In this document: positions 20,414 through 30,653 of the stretch, in pieces
Layout: every line of letters begins with the position of its first letter
How positions within the stretch are numbered: the stretch's first letter is position 1
Assembly: GCA_002989075.1 (NCBI GenBank)
Contig: PSQN01000004.1
Coordinates: 868,001 to 932,000, forward strand
Source: Arthonia radiata
Taxonomy: Eukaryota; Ascomycota; Arthoniomycetes; Arthoniales; Arthoniaceae
Direction: 5' to 3'
Length of the DNA stretch: 64,000 nucleotides
Notes under the pieces: model-generated
What the model was told of the DNA's origin: nothing
Database searches by the model: none
Seen by the model: only the letters and a program-made list of their open reading frames with translations
Made by a program: the position numbers and the translations under genes

Positions 20414-22138
20414 TCACTTCAAATCGCAGCCCACACACCGTTTGTTTCTCCGGTGATCACCAGAATAATGATCGATCTCCGGCTCATGGCTCGGCCCATC
20501 CGATTCCCCTCCGTGCCCCAACTTCATGCCCTGCAGCTTCTTCGTCGCCTCCTCCATCTCATGCGCCACGCTCAGATAATCCCGCAAAAACTTCCCAATA
20601 TCCGTGTTCTCCACATTCCCCATCAACTCCTTCGCCGCTTCATGATCGCTGGAATAGACATTGACATCAGCCGCACTATGGCCATGCGTACTCCAACCCG
20701 TCTGCGCCCGCCGCGATATCATATCCGCGAAGAAGTAAGGCGAGTGCGCCGGGTCGTGCACCAGCTCGCTGATCTCGTCTTCACTGGCGTCGTGGATGCC
20801 CAGGTGCTCGGGTAGCGCTTGTCTTACGTATCTTTCTCTTTCGCTGTCGTCGCGGTGGTAGAAGCGCCCGTATTCATGCGTCACAAACTCGACGCTGTGG
20901 CTCGCATTTGCAAGAACGCCAGGGTACCACGCATATTTCGGGTACTCAAAGCGCTCCATTTGCATCGCCGTGCTCAAGCCGCCCGTCTCGTGATCTGATG
21001 TCGCGACGAGCAGACCTTGCGTCTTGTCCTTCTCCAGAAAGTCAAGCACAGCCTGGAACGCCTTGTCGTACGCCTGCACCTCGTGGACCTGCGCCGCGGG
21101 ATCATTCGCGTGGCCTGCGTGGTCGATTCTGCTCCCTTCGATCATGAGGAAGAAGCCTTGGTCTGAGTTGCGCGTCGCTTCCGAGAGGGTTGTGAGCGCC
21201 TGTCGCGCCATTTCTACAAGCGCGGGGTATGTGTTCTTTTGGGACCTTCTATCGATTTCGTAAGGGATGTCATCGTCCGCGAAGAGACCGAGGAGAGGGA
21301 GACGCGCGCCTTTGGCTAGGCCGTCGAAACTCTTCCGGTCTTCGATGTAGCTGAAGCCGCGGTCGCGGGCGACTTGGGTGAGGTCCTTATCGTCGGCCCT
21401 GCATGAGCTGGATGAGGTGTTCGGGAGAAAATGGCAGCGGCCGGCTCCTAGCATGAGGTCGACTGTGCGACCAAGAGGATAGTCGCCCAGGAGCTGCTCT
21501 GCTATGCGGTCTTCTTCCGAGCGGACGTTGACGTGGCTGGCGAAGCACGCGGGCGTTGCGTCCGTGAGACGCGTGGTGACCACCAGACCGGTCATGTAGC
21601 CAGCTGCTTTTGCAGCTTCCATGACGCTGCCGCATGGTGTGTGGTCCGGAAGTACAGAGATAGCTCCGTTGTAGCTCTTTGCGCCACATGAGAAGGCGGT
21701 CGCGCCTGCCGCAGAATCCGTGATCAAGCTTGACGAAGACCGCGTTCTTGACTGGCCGATTGTGTATTTGTCCAGCACGAGGCCATCTCCTTCGTCCAGA
21801 CCCTGCTCATACTGCAGGAAGCTTCTCGTCAAGCTCAAGCTGGTAGGCCCCATCCCATCTGAGACCATGAAGATCAGATTTCTCTTGCCCTCTGGTCGCG
21901 CTCCGCCCGAGCCCTTTCCTCGAGTCGATACGTCCCAGATCACCGCGAAGATCACAGCGACGACTGTAGCGACCAGCGCCCAGCCGAACAGCGCGATCTC
22001 GCGCCATTGTCGTCGCTTCTCGGCGGAGAGTGTTTTCCTTCGCCCGGTGAGGAGCTCCTCTTCTTCTGCTAGATCCTGCTCGGAGGAGCGGTCTTGGGAA
22101 TTGTCGCGTGCGAGGAGAGGGTGGTCTTGTCTCGACAT
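20414..22138 (-). CDS. PHO8: Vacuolar alkaline phosphatase (PHO8 type)
   Basis: Single exon, 574 residues. A cytosolic N-terminus with an acidic EEEELL stretch is followed by one membrane anchor at about residues 47-69 (EIALFGWALVATVVAVIFAV), a type II topology as in Pho8. The catalytic core shows FMVSDGMGPTSLS (metal Asp), LITDSAAGATAFSCG (phosphoserine nucleophile), SRIDHAGHANDP, TSDHETGGLS and STHGHSAADVNVY (metal-binding His residues). The enzyme removes phosphate from small esters and phosphopeptides in the vacuole lumen. It is divergent from the aminotransferase gene by about 320 bases. Confidence 0.95.
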   Translation of the reverse strand: MSRQDHPLLARDNSQDRSSEQDLAEEEELLTGRRKTLSAEKRRQWREIALFGWALVATVVAVIFAVIWDVSTRGKGSGGARPEGKRNLIFMVSDGMGPTSLSLTRSFLQYEQGLDEGDGLVLDKYTIGQSRTRSSSSLITDSAAGATAFSCGAKSYNGAISVLPDHTPCGSVMEAAKAAGYMTGLVVTTRLTDATPACFASHVNVRSEEDRIAEQLLGDYPLGRTVDLMLGAGRCHFLPNTSSSSCRADDKDLTQVARDRGFSYIEDRKSFDGLAKGARLPLLGLFADDDIPYEIDRRSQKNTYPALVEMARQALTTLSEATRNSDQGFFLMIEGSRIDHAGHANDPAAQVHEVQAYDKAFQAVLDFLEKDKTQGLLVATSDHETGGLSTAMQMERFEYPKYAWYPGVLANASHSVEFVTHEYGRFYHRDDSERERYVRQALPEHLGIHDASEDEISELVHDPAHSPYFFADMISRRAQTGWSTHGHSAADVNVYSSDHEAAKELMGNVENTDIGKFLRDYLSVAHEMEEATKKLQGMKLGHGGESDGPSHEPEIDHYSGDHRRNKRCVGCDLK

Positions 22139-22455
22139 TGTGTATAGTTGGTGCGAAGGGAGTGAAACAACCCGGATCTGGGTGATTCTGTCAATGGTTC
22201 ACATCATTCTGATTGGGTCCCAACAGTCACATGGCTATTCATACAAAGGGATAGCTGTCACATGCCAAGATAGAGCCCATACCAACAGGGTAGACTCAAA
22301 AATGTCTCGGTCTTCAATTTTCCGAGCAATGACGAGGTAATGCACAAGGTGGAGCATCAATGTAGTATAGAAAATGGGACGCAGGTCATGGGATAGAAGG
22401 TGTACAAAGGCTGTTGGAAGGCAGGTAGATTGCTAGTAGCTCGATTACTTGAACG
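22139..22455. promoter_or_regulatory. Bidirectional promoter region of PHO8 and aminotransferase
   Basis: About 317 bases separate two divergent start codons, so both promoters must lie here. No specific operator was identified. Confidence 0.4.
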
Positions 22456-23777
22456 ATGGCTACACAAAGCTTCGATGTAGCCACAGCGCGCAACCATTTC
22501 CCAGCCCTTCAGCGACCCCAGATCTTCTTTGATAATGCTGGTGGATCTCAAACCCTAGAAACTGTAGTCGAGTCGTGAGTGTTGTCCACTGGAGTAATGT
22601 TTGCGAGCCAACGTTTATAGCATTCGCAAGTATCTCCTTACCACGAATGTCCAGCTCGGCGCCACTTATTCCTCGTCCGTCGACTCAACCGGGCTGTATG
22701 ATAAGGGCTGCAAGGCGGGCGCTGCGTACATTAATGCGCAGCCCGATGAAGTAGTGTTTGGATCATCGACGACTCAGCTCTTTCGCAATCTTTCGTCAGC
22801 GTTGCGACCACACTTTCCGAAGGGCTCGGAAATCGTCTGCTCATCCCTCGATCATGAAGCTAACATCGCTTCTTGGGTGACTCTTGCGGAGGACATGGGC
22901 TTGACGTTGAAATGGTGGAAGGGAAATGCGGATCCCTCGAATCCGCAGCTAACGCCAGACTCTCTGGAACCTTTGCTGACTGAGAACACCCGCCTCGTGT
23001 CATGCACGCACACCTCCAATATTCTTGGCTCGATCACACCGATTAGACAAATCTCTGATCTGATCCATGCGAAATGTCCACATGGCCTTCTTTGCGTAGA
23101 CGCTGTGGCTTATGCGCCGCACAGGCCGATCGACGTGAAAGAACTTGGTGTGGATCTCTATGCGTTCTCGTGGTACAAAGTAGGTGACCTCCTATTCGGC
23201 GAACCCCGATAACGTTTGTTGCTGCTGACGCGAACTTTAGGTGTACGGACCGCACATCGCGCAGCTTTTTGTGAAAAGAGAGGTTCAGGACAAATGTATG
23301 CGCAGTCTTGGCCACTACTTCAAGACCGGACAGACTTTGGAGGATAAGGTAGGTTTAGCTGGGGCTTCTTATGAGCTGGTCGCAGCAGTACCGCAAGTCG
23401 TCGACTACCTTTCCAAACAGGACTGGGAACAAATGGTTGCTCACGAGGAGGAAATCCAGGAAGCTCTCCTGCAATACCTCCGGAGCAAGCCAGATACTTA
23501 CCGCATACTCGGTGTACCAACGAAAGATTTGGACAAGCGTGTGCCTGTGATTAGTTTTCGAGTCAAGGATAGAAGTTCAAAGGACGTCGTTGAACAAGTC
23601 GAGAAGAAGACCGACTACGGCTTTCGATGGGGTCATTTCTACTCGAAGCGACTGTGTGACAATATCCTGGGGTTGGACGATGAAGGCGTTGTGAGAGTCA
23701 GCATGACACATTACAACACCGTTGGCGAAGTCGAAGGGTTGGTCAAGGCCATCGACGAGGTCTGCAGTCCACATTAG
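22456..23777 (+). CDS. PLP-dependent class V aminotransferase, cysteine desulfurase-like
   Basis: Three exons: 22456-22574, 22621-23179, 23241-23777, giving 404 residues. Exon 1 begins MATQSFDVATARNHFPAL and contains IFFDNAGGSQ, the fold's usual N-terminal motif. The core has SSLDHEANIASW (PLP-stacking region), THTSNILGSITPI, CVDAVAYAPH (Asp that binds the pyridine nitrogen) and AFSWYKVYGPHIA. The Lys in the last motif is the PLP Schiff-base residue, split from VYG by intron 2. The family includes Csd/SufS-type desulfurases and isopenicillin N epimerase-like lyases; no conserved active-site Cys loop is obvious. The substrate is unknown. A cytosolic location is likely. Confidence 0.9.
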
Positions 23778-23846
23778 CTTCATTTCAAGTCGTCCATCCT
23801 GTTCGAGGCCTTTTTGTTGCATCTTGTGGGCCATGTTGTTGCTGTT

Positions 23847-24701
23847 TCAAGCCCAGAACTTGGCGCAGTTGGTCTCTTCGTGACCCTTTTGGCACTCGAG
23901 ACTGCAGACTCTCGTACCGCACTTCATGCAGCGCACACGACCCCAGTAGCCGCAGATCTCACAAAAAGTCCGAGGAGGTGCGGTGGTGGTACTTGGCTGC
24001 GCACGTGCAGCATTGTAGCTTAGAGGCGGTGCCGACAGCAACGTCTCAATCTCCTCAGCTGAAGGTATTTTCGGGACCTCAACCTTGAGGAGTGGATGGA
24101 CTTCCTGTTGTAAACTTGTCCCACCCCCTAAAGCACTTGGCTGTGCAAAATCTTGCGGTGCGTCGGACATTTCGACATCATCTTGAGCTGAAACGGATTG
24201 CCTCGCAGCGGCTGCTCTCTTGGATTTGCCGGCGGTTTGCTTGGCTGCTTGTCTGGCGGCAGTCTCCTCTTCTTTGAGCGCAATGGCAGCCTCTTCATCT
24301 GCAAGGTGATTTGCGAACGTCTTCTGCGACAATAGGATCTTTTTGACACCAGGAGTCATATGATTACGCAAACCTGCAACCATAAGAGTCAGTAAAATGT
24401 CGACCATAAAGCACAGGGAATGCTGACCTCGCGCAGCAACATCCTTAGCCCTATTTGGAACTACTATTTGGACATCTCTGTGATTTTCACGATCTAGCGA
24501 CGCAAGATGCTGGTCGATCTTGTGTTGCTGGCGTGCGGATATCTCATTGCCAGAAGTCGCGTTGATCTTCTTGCGGTTTCGAGATCCTGATGGTACGATA
24601 GCTGCTTTTGAAGGATCTGCAATTGATGCTTCGGGCACCAGCGCCCAACCAGGGGCTTTGCTGCCCGCTTTTGCGGTCGGCAGCTCTTCAATGAGTGGCA
24701 T
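23847..24701 (-). CDS. VPS71: HIT-type zinc-finger protein, Vps71/Swc6-like SWR1 complex subunit
   Basis: Two exons: 24701-24428 and 24373-23847. The segment VKKILLSQKTFANHLADEEA, just after the splice, is characteristic of the Vps71/ZNHIT1 family. The C-terminus is a zf-HIT finger with CEICGYWGRVRCMKCG, then TRVCSLECQKGH and a final Cys (NCAKFWA). The protein should belong to the SWR1 complex that exchanges H2A for H2A.Z at promoters. The 54-nt intron has no stop and keeps the frame, so retention would add 18 mostly hydrophobic residues. The spliced protein is about 266 residues. It is divergent from the acyl-protein thioesterase gene. Confidence 0.9.
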   Translation of the reverse strand: MPLIEELPTAKAGSKAPGWALVPEASIADPSKAAIVPSGSRNRKKINATSGNEISARQQHKIDQHLASLDRENHRDVQIVVPNRAKDVAARGQHSLCFMVDILLTLMVAGLRNHMTPGVKKILLSQKTFANHLADEEAAIALKEEETAARQAAKQTAGKSKRAAAARQSVSAQDDVEMSDAPQDFAQPSALGGGTSLQQEVHPLLKVEVPKIPSAEEIETLLSAPPLSYNAARAQPSTTTAPPRTFCEICGYWGRVRCMKCGTRVCSLECQKGHEETNCAKFWA

Positions 24702-24955
24702 TTCTTGAGCGGGGATTTAGAAAGCACGCACGCAGGTAAGGTCGGACGCGTCGAGATGAGAGAAAAGGCTCGGGGCCAGCACGAGGCTCGTGCTAGATTA
24801 GCGTCAGGGGACGGCCCGCAGAATCCAGATTGCTGGGATGACGCTCTGGAATCGAAGCCTCCATTGCACCGAGGTGCATCTTATACCATCACTCAGCTTC
24901 AAGCATATATAATTCGACTAGAAGGTTCAGGGGCTGGATTCTCGCAAATCAAGTC
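24702..24955. promoter_or_regulatory. Bidirectional promoter region of VPS71 and acyl-protein thioesterase
   Basis: 254 bases between divergent start codons. A TATATAA element lies at about 24905, roughly 50 bases before the plus-strand start. Confidence 0.4.
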
Positions 24956-25833
24956 ATGGCTACGCAGTTGCGGCAGGCGCCTATTGTGGTACCTCCTTCA
25001 TCACCTCCAGAATCTCCTGAGAAAGGAGCAACCTTCATCTTCTTGCATGGACTTGGAGACGACGGCGCTGCGCTCGAGAGTGAGTAGCTACAGTCTAGTC
25101 CACGGGCTACTGCCTACTCATTACCGCCGTAGATCTCGCGCAGCATTTTCAACGCGCCGGCAAACTGCCTTACTTGACATGGATATTCCCCACAGCTCTC
25201 GAGAACCGCGACGCTATGCAAAATGCGTGGTGTAAGTACTGTTATCCACACAATATGTTCTGAAGCCGCTTTGTGCCTCAGAAAACAATGTGCTGATATT
25301 CTGATACCAAAGTCTATCCTACGCCTCTTACACCGTTTCCCAGGCAGCGACCGGAGCTAGATGACCCAGAGGATGAACAAGGAATGATACAGACAGTTTC
25401 GTATATTAGCGCGCTGATTGATGAGCAGGTAGCAAAGGGCGTCCCGCTTGAGCGCATAGTTGTTGGCGGTTTCTCCCAGGGCTGTGCTATCTCGTTGCTG
25501 ATCGGACTTGCATCTAAATTTTCTGGCAAGCTTGGCGGTATATGCGGCCTTGCGGGATTTCTGCCTCTGGCTGATCGAATAGCGGGTCTTCGTAAAGAAG
25601 CCGGCGTGGGTGCAGAAGTTGGGAGTACGCCGGTTTTCCTCATGCGTGGAGGTCGGGACATGCTTGTGCCCAAGCGCTATTACCGAATGTGTCTTGAGAA
25701 GCTCCGAGACCTTGGTATTAAAGATGAATTGTTAAAAGCGCAAGAGTACGAAGGGCTTGGGCATACGCTATCCGGAGCCGTTATTCGAGACATGTGCGCA
25801 TGGCTGGAGAAGGTCGTTTCGGCTCAAGAGTGA
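24956..25833 (+). CDS. Acyl-protein thioesterase 1 / lysophospholipase-type carboxylesterase
   Basis: Three exons: 24956-25079, 25133-25231, 25313-25833, giving 247 residues, close to the family's usual 230-240. Landmarks are FIFLHGLGDDGAALE (oxyanion), TWIFPTALENRD, GGFSQGCAISL with the nucleophile Ser, GGRDMLVP with the Asp, and EGLGHTLSG with the His. The family removes palmitate from cytosolic and membrane-associated proteins and also cleaves lysophospholipids. There is no signal peptide. In the middle, YPTPLTPFPRQRPELDDPED corresponds to the family's lid region (usually WFD) and is somewhat altered. Confidence 0.94.
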
Positions 25834-25860
25834 AAAGTTCGCTTCAATCGACTGCAATTT

Positions 25861-27106
25861 TTAAGCTGCAAGAGCGATCGAACGTGGAGTTGTGTTGATC
25901 AGGTTCTCCACGAGGTTGTCGAGCTCGTCAGGCATGATGCCCGGACCAGGGGCGCCTATACACACTGACTGGAACGCAAGACGTTGAACGAGATTGCTCG
26001 TAGATACCCGCACGAACGACGTGCTGGGCTCCGCATCGAGATGGCGACTAGTGTCAGGTCCGATAGCAGCAGAGCGAGACTGGAACGGGTCAGCGCTTGT
26101 CCTCGATGAATTTGAGAAGCTCAATGCAATAGACTTGCCTCGTCTGGGGTGCTTTCGGACGAGAAGTAGTCCGAAAAAGATTGCATTTCACCCGGAAGGG
26201 GACCTTCCAGACTTTGCAAACCAAAAGGCAGCATGCTCGTACCGGCCGTCTTGTAGTAGTCAAAATAGAAATCGTTTGTCGAAGTGTGAGCAGCAATTGG
26301 AGGATCCTCTGGAACCATGTCGACCTTCAGCAAGACTTCATCGCCTTCAGGTGTAATTATGGCACCTCGTTTCTTGAGGTGATCCTCAACGCCTGCTGCG
26401 TCAAGCATTTGCGTATAGCCCGGCCATCGTGGGTTGTCCAAGCTCTTACGAGCAAAGCGAGGACCGATCCATTGATTATTCAGGTTGCTACACCACCAGC
26501 TCATGGTATCTCGCAGGTAATTCAGAGTCCGCTCTTCGCCGCTCTTCACAGCATCCAAAGCCAGCCGGTACTGGAAGATACGGTGAGCTAGGCGGAGGGA
26601 CGATATGTCTCGAGTAGAGACTATCTGGAGGGCCAACGTTGCGCAGTAACTGAACAGTTGGAAGCTGAACGATGAAAGTGGCTCGATCCCGGACAGGTCC
26701 AGCCAGCCGGCGCCAGAGTTTATTGGCAGACTATCCGGCACCAGCAACATATCTTGGTATGGACTTGGCTGCAGACTGGACAAGCGACGAAAGTCAGACA
26801 TAGCTGACCTCAGTTGAAAGGCCAGGAGGGTGTTCTGGACTGTGGAGCCAAGTATCTTCGCTTCGAGCTCGTTGAAATGTGTTTCGAAGTTGGTAACTCG
26901 TCGTTGCAGAGTTGAGACTTCATCGTCAAGATTCTCTACTCGCTTGCTTTGCCGATCTCTATGGCGTCTCTGCGCTATGCGCATCCGCAGTCGTCTTTTC
27001 TTGATGCTCAGTCAGCATCTCAAGTGTGAGATCACCTGATCATTCTCACCTGAAGTCGTAGTAGTTCTGCATCACTGCGGCTGTCTGAGTCATTGGCTGC
27101 AGGCAT
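25861..27106 (-). CDS. bZIP transcription factor with DUF3425-type C-terminal region
   Basis: Three exons: 27106-27050, 26999-26139, 26079-25861, giving 378 residues. The basic region is built across intron 1: LLRLQ joins KRRLRMRIAQRRHRDRQ, which matches the xxxAQRRxRxR pattern. It is followed by a short heptad region (VENLDDEVSTLQRRVTNFET). The C-terminal half (FSFQLFSYCATLALQIV through WWCSNLNNQWIGPRFA) resembles DUF3425, found behind bZIP domains only in filamentous fungi. Intron 2 appears to use a GC-AG donor (GAG|GCAAGT), with branch GCTGAC and phase kept. The alternative without this intron ends at 26121 with ASLLH. A nuclear DNA-binding regulator is inferred; target genes are unknown. 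Confidence 0.82.
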
Positions 27107-27514
27107 GTTCTGCAGTTGGACTTTCACCGATGCGACACTGTCAAATGTGATACGACTCCAAGACGACTTCGAGCTCGGGTCGCGGACGTTTGGATGGGAA
27201 ACGACAAACTGGAATGATACGCGCAGTGGGAATTTAGTCAACACTGCTGACTGGGTGAGATCTGCCAAGCGCCTCGGTGGTTGACTAAACACGGCACGAA
27301 TGGCCCCTGTCGCCCCCATGCAGTCTTCAACATAGGGCTAAGCGCGTGCGCCTTTCCTTACATAGCGATGGTGGTGGTGGATAGGCAGAAAGAAATGTTG
27401 TCGTGAAGCTTGACAGCCGATCCACACGTCAAGGCGGTTTGCCGGCGACTTAGTGAACTCACAAGTCCATCTGCGACAAGTGCAGGGCTCACACTGTGTG
27501 CGCAGGCATGCTAA
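27107..27514. other. Intergenic region between bZIP and acyl-CoA thioesterase genes
   Basis: About 400 bases upstream of the bZIP start and downstream of the thioesterase stop. A frame continues upstream from the bZIP start but shows no family motif; it is probably leader sequence. Confidence 0.4.
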
Positions 27515-28682
27515 TCACATCTTTGCCTGAATAATTGCTTTCGTCGGTCGAGGTCGAAGAATACTTTGCTGGCTCATGTGCGCGATGCATTTCTCCTGAT
27601 GATTCCAGACTGTGCACGATGAGAACGTGCGACCATTGCCGCCACTGTGAGTCTTGAGCTCCTTGAGATTCCAGTCATTGAGGTCGATGTCATTCACCAT
27701 GACTCTGAGCGAGAATCTGATATGTTTGTCAGCGCCGTCGCCTCTGCTCTTAGAGGGTGGAGATAATGAAGCTCACTCAAGCGTGGAACAAGCACCAACA
27801 TCATCCAAATACATGTGGCTATGCGTTAGAGGCATGAAAGCCACCGCTGCGTCAGTGATGAGCCCAAGAGCGCCGAGATTTTCGGCCTGAGTGTTGAGGG
27901 GGTGGCGGGAGCGAAACCATTCGGCAGTAATACGATCGACGAGGGGACGCGAGTCCTGAGACGTCTTTGCCGTCTTTACCATGCCATAAAGCGTCTGCGC
28001 AAAGAAACTGTCCTTGCATTGTCTCGACTCCCACAGTCGACCGGCGAGCGAGAATGCTCGAGCATGAGCTTGAGCCTGTTCATGGGTTATGTGGCCTTGC
28101 TGCACAAAGTCCTCTCGTATGTCATCTAGGGCCATTGAATTTTCAACGGAGCTCAAACTCTGTGATGGCGGAGTCGAATACTCAAGGACGGATTGCGGTT
28201 CCCTGGTTTGAAAGTCTGCAATGACTACCATGCAACTTCGTAACGTGCCATTGTTTTGACGTTGAGATACCTCAACTTGACGCGTGGCGAATGATTTCGT
28301 GTCTCTGTACCTCGTGACCCTTAGAATATATTTGCGATCTGTGAGTGAAGGGCCCAAAAAGATTCCTGTATCCTGTCAGAATAAGCGCAAAGTATTTGCT
28401 AAGATGTCGCAATACCTTGCGCAGAGAACAGATGAAGATTGTCTGGCACAGTCTCTACAGCTGCTCGAATGGCAGTACCGATTGTACACCCGCCATATGC
28501 GATGGGTTGGTTGTTGCCCCTGCACGCGACTGTGAGCATGTCTTCACCATCTTTACACAGGTTCGTGGCCCAAGGAACACATACATGCGCTCAGGATTGA
28601 AACGAGACTGGTAGATATCACTGCCATCTTCAGATCCTTCTTTCCTCTCGATCTCAGTCTGTTCTGCCAAAGATGAAGCCAT
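27515..28682 (-). CDS. TesB-type acyl-CoA thioesterase (double hot-dog)
   Basis: Four exons: 28682-28585, 28519-28416, 28365-27777, 27716-27515, giving 330 residues. Every join keeps phase and restores the family pattern: SRFNPERM joins GNNQPIAYGGCTIGTAIRAA, then SAQ joins GIFLGPSLTDRKYILRV. The second hot-dog ends SLRVMVNDIDLNDWNLKE and GRTFSSCTVWNHQEKCIAH, followed by MSQQSILRPR, the usual TesB C-terminal block. The enzyme hydrolyses medium and long acyl-CoAs, often in peroxisomes; the C-terminus QAKM is not a canonical PTS1. An in-frame Met upstream at 28796 is possible, but the motif content starts here. Confidence 0.88.
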
Positions 28683-29246
28683 GTTCCAGATGCATGAGAT
28701 TAGCGAAATGTAAATCAACGAGGTGTGATGGCCACAGAAGTGGTCAGAGAACAAGGAGTCGAAGGGAGACGCTGAAGGTGGCTTTTGGAACAACACAGTC
28801 TAGCCACAAACACATCTTGAAGAGTCAACAATGACTAAACAAGCAGGCTGACCCATCATTCGACGAGCATTGGTGTTGAGTGATGGCTTTCACGTGCCTC
28901 GGTGGCTTTGGTCGGCGTCGATAGAGGCAGCCAACTTCTCGCCTCATAGCGATGTGTCTTACCATATAAAGCTAGCGTATCTGTCTGACCTCGATATGAC
29001 CGATGTGTTTACGGATGGCTGAAAATTGTTGACTTGCTTCTTGCACACAATCGCTTCCTACTGCCTATTCCTCGGCCAGCCCGTCGGAAGGCTGTTAGGC
29101 AGACAAATATGGTCAGAAGTGGGCACATTCCGCGACCATAGCGTCCTTAGCAGTAATGATAAGCTTCAACGCATGTGCCTGTCGCTCTTGTTTCCCTGTA
29201 TAGACCTTGCTTTTCTGCATCTTGTTTACGTCGAGATCCGCCAGCA
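28683..29246. promoter_or_regulatory. Divergent intergenic region between thioesterase and PaxU-like genes
   Basis: About 560 bases between divergent starts. No coding signal is seen; it should contain both promoters. Confidence 0.4.
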
Positions 29247-30305
29247 ATGACGACCGCATCCGGTTCGTTGATCAAAGACTTCAAGCCATTAAGCCCCAAC
29301 ACCTCCATTTACAAAGCCATCGGGAAGCGTGACAGCAGCAGCACAGACCAGCCAGGTCTTATTGTGCTTTGCAGTTGGGGATGGGCTTTAAGGCGATACA
29401 TTGAGAAATATACCGCAGGCTACCAGGCGCTGTTTCCGGCGAGCGATATCCTCTTGGTTGAGTCAGAGAAGGTATGCGCATCAAGAACCTAGCTCTGTCG
29501 CAGGGAAGTGAGTGTTGACAGGGCGAAAGGCTGATTTTGTCTGGCGCACGAGAGCAAGCCAGCGAAAGCGCCTTACAAAGGCAGTCGGCGTGATCAATGC
29601 GGCTCTATCTGGATGCAATCTTGACGCACCATCCGCGTCGTCGTCTCCGGTGCTGTTAGTCGCGATGGTGAGGCACCCTGGGCCCAGTCTGAACGCTGAA
29701 CTGTATTGACATCTTTCACAGTCGGACGGTGGATGTAATAGCGGCATGAATCTTGCCGTTCTTCTGCAGCAGGCGCTCCACATCCAAGCGATGCCAATCC
29801 GAGCGCTCGTCCTCGACTCGTGCCCGAACGTGCCGCACTACAGTCGTGCACATAGTGGGTTCACCCAGAACCTTCCGACCAACCCCGTAGTGCACTTTCT
29901 TGGATCAGTCCTCGTTCACGTCTGGCTACTTCTGCTAGTGCTCTTTGGCATCATGGGTAGCCATAGTCAGTTCAACGTGAACTACGATGCGATCAACTCT
30001 GATTGTTTCATTGCGAGTGCTGTGCCAAGGACCTACATCTTCTCGAAAGCTGACAAACTCACTGGTTCCGAGAACGTGTACAATCATGCTGGGCTGGCTG
30101 AGGCTGCGGGCTATTCTGTCAAGCTCGTGGAATTCAAGCGCTCCGCCCATTGCGCGCATCTGATGGAGGACCGTGAAAAGTACTGGGATGCCGTGCAGGG
30201 TGAGTTCTCATACCAGGAAATCTGATCTGGAAATGGCTTGTTGCTAACATCTTTCGCCCAGAGGTCTGGCAGCGAGGTCGGATTCAGACGGAAGCCGTAA
30301 AGTGA
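29247..30305 (+). CDS. PaxU/TMEM53-like alpha/beta hydrolase-fold protein (DUF829)
   Basis: Four exons: 29247-29471, 29530-29667, 29722-30199, 30262-30305, giving 294 residues. The N-terminal part LIVLCSWGWALRRYIEKYTAGY with DILLVESEK matches the DUF829 pattern. SDGGCNSGMNLAVLLQQAL corresponds to the region after the nucleophile position, where the serine-like motif is weak (SDGG). RALVLDSCPN follows. A hydrophobic stretch at about residues 195-215 (SVLVHVWLLLLVLFGIMG) could be a membrane segment. TYIFSKADKL and KRSAHCAHLMEDREKYW complete the domain, including the usual late His. Fungal members include PaxU of indole-diterpene clusters, but no such cluster is present here. The first intron ends in AAAG, a less usual acceptor. 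Confidence 0.83.
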
Positions 30306-30653
30306 AAGCACCCTCAAGTGGAAGTCATGGCGCCTCACTTCTGGCTGTTTGCATGAGGTTGCCCAAGCTTGCCTCAAAGACAAGCTACTACCTGTCACCT
30401 GAGTTCTTTCAGAGAAGAAGCACTTTAAGTTCTCAAAAACGAGCTTCGCGTTGCTAGGGAATGCGCCTGCACATAAACAATCGCTCAGTCCCGCCTGCCC
30501 AAAGCGACACAACCACGTACTTCTCTAAATAACTGACAGCGCAAGTGAGCGGCGCCATTCTCGATAATTCTTTCTTCGCAGCGCAAGCTAACACAATCAT
30601 CTCACAGTATCTTTGAAGCATCTTTTAGTTGGATAATTGGCTTCCCCGCTATC
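30306..30653. other. Intergenic region
   Basis: About 350 bases between two plus-strand genes. No coding signal; it presumably holds the promoter of the SMP-30 family gene. Confidence 0.4.

Noticed and set aside
20387-20815. Plus-strand frame of 142 codons opposite alkaline phosphatase
   Set aside because: Antisense shadow; the minus strand holds the complete phosphatase.
29247-30305. Indole-diterpene gene cluster suggested by the PaxU-like gene
   Set aside because: No prenyltransferase, GGPP synthase or P450 lies nearby; PaxU-like DUF829 proteins are common outside such clusters.
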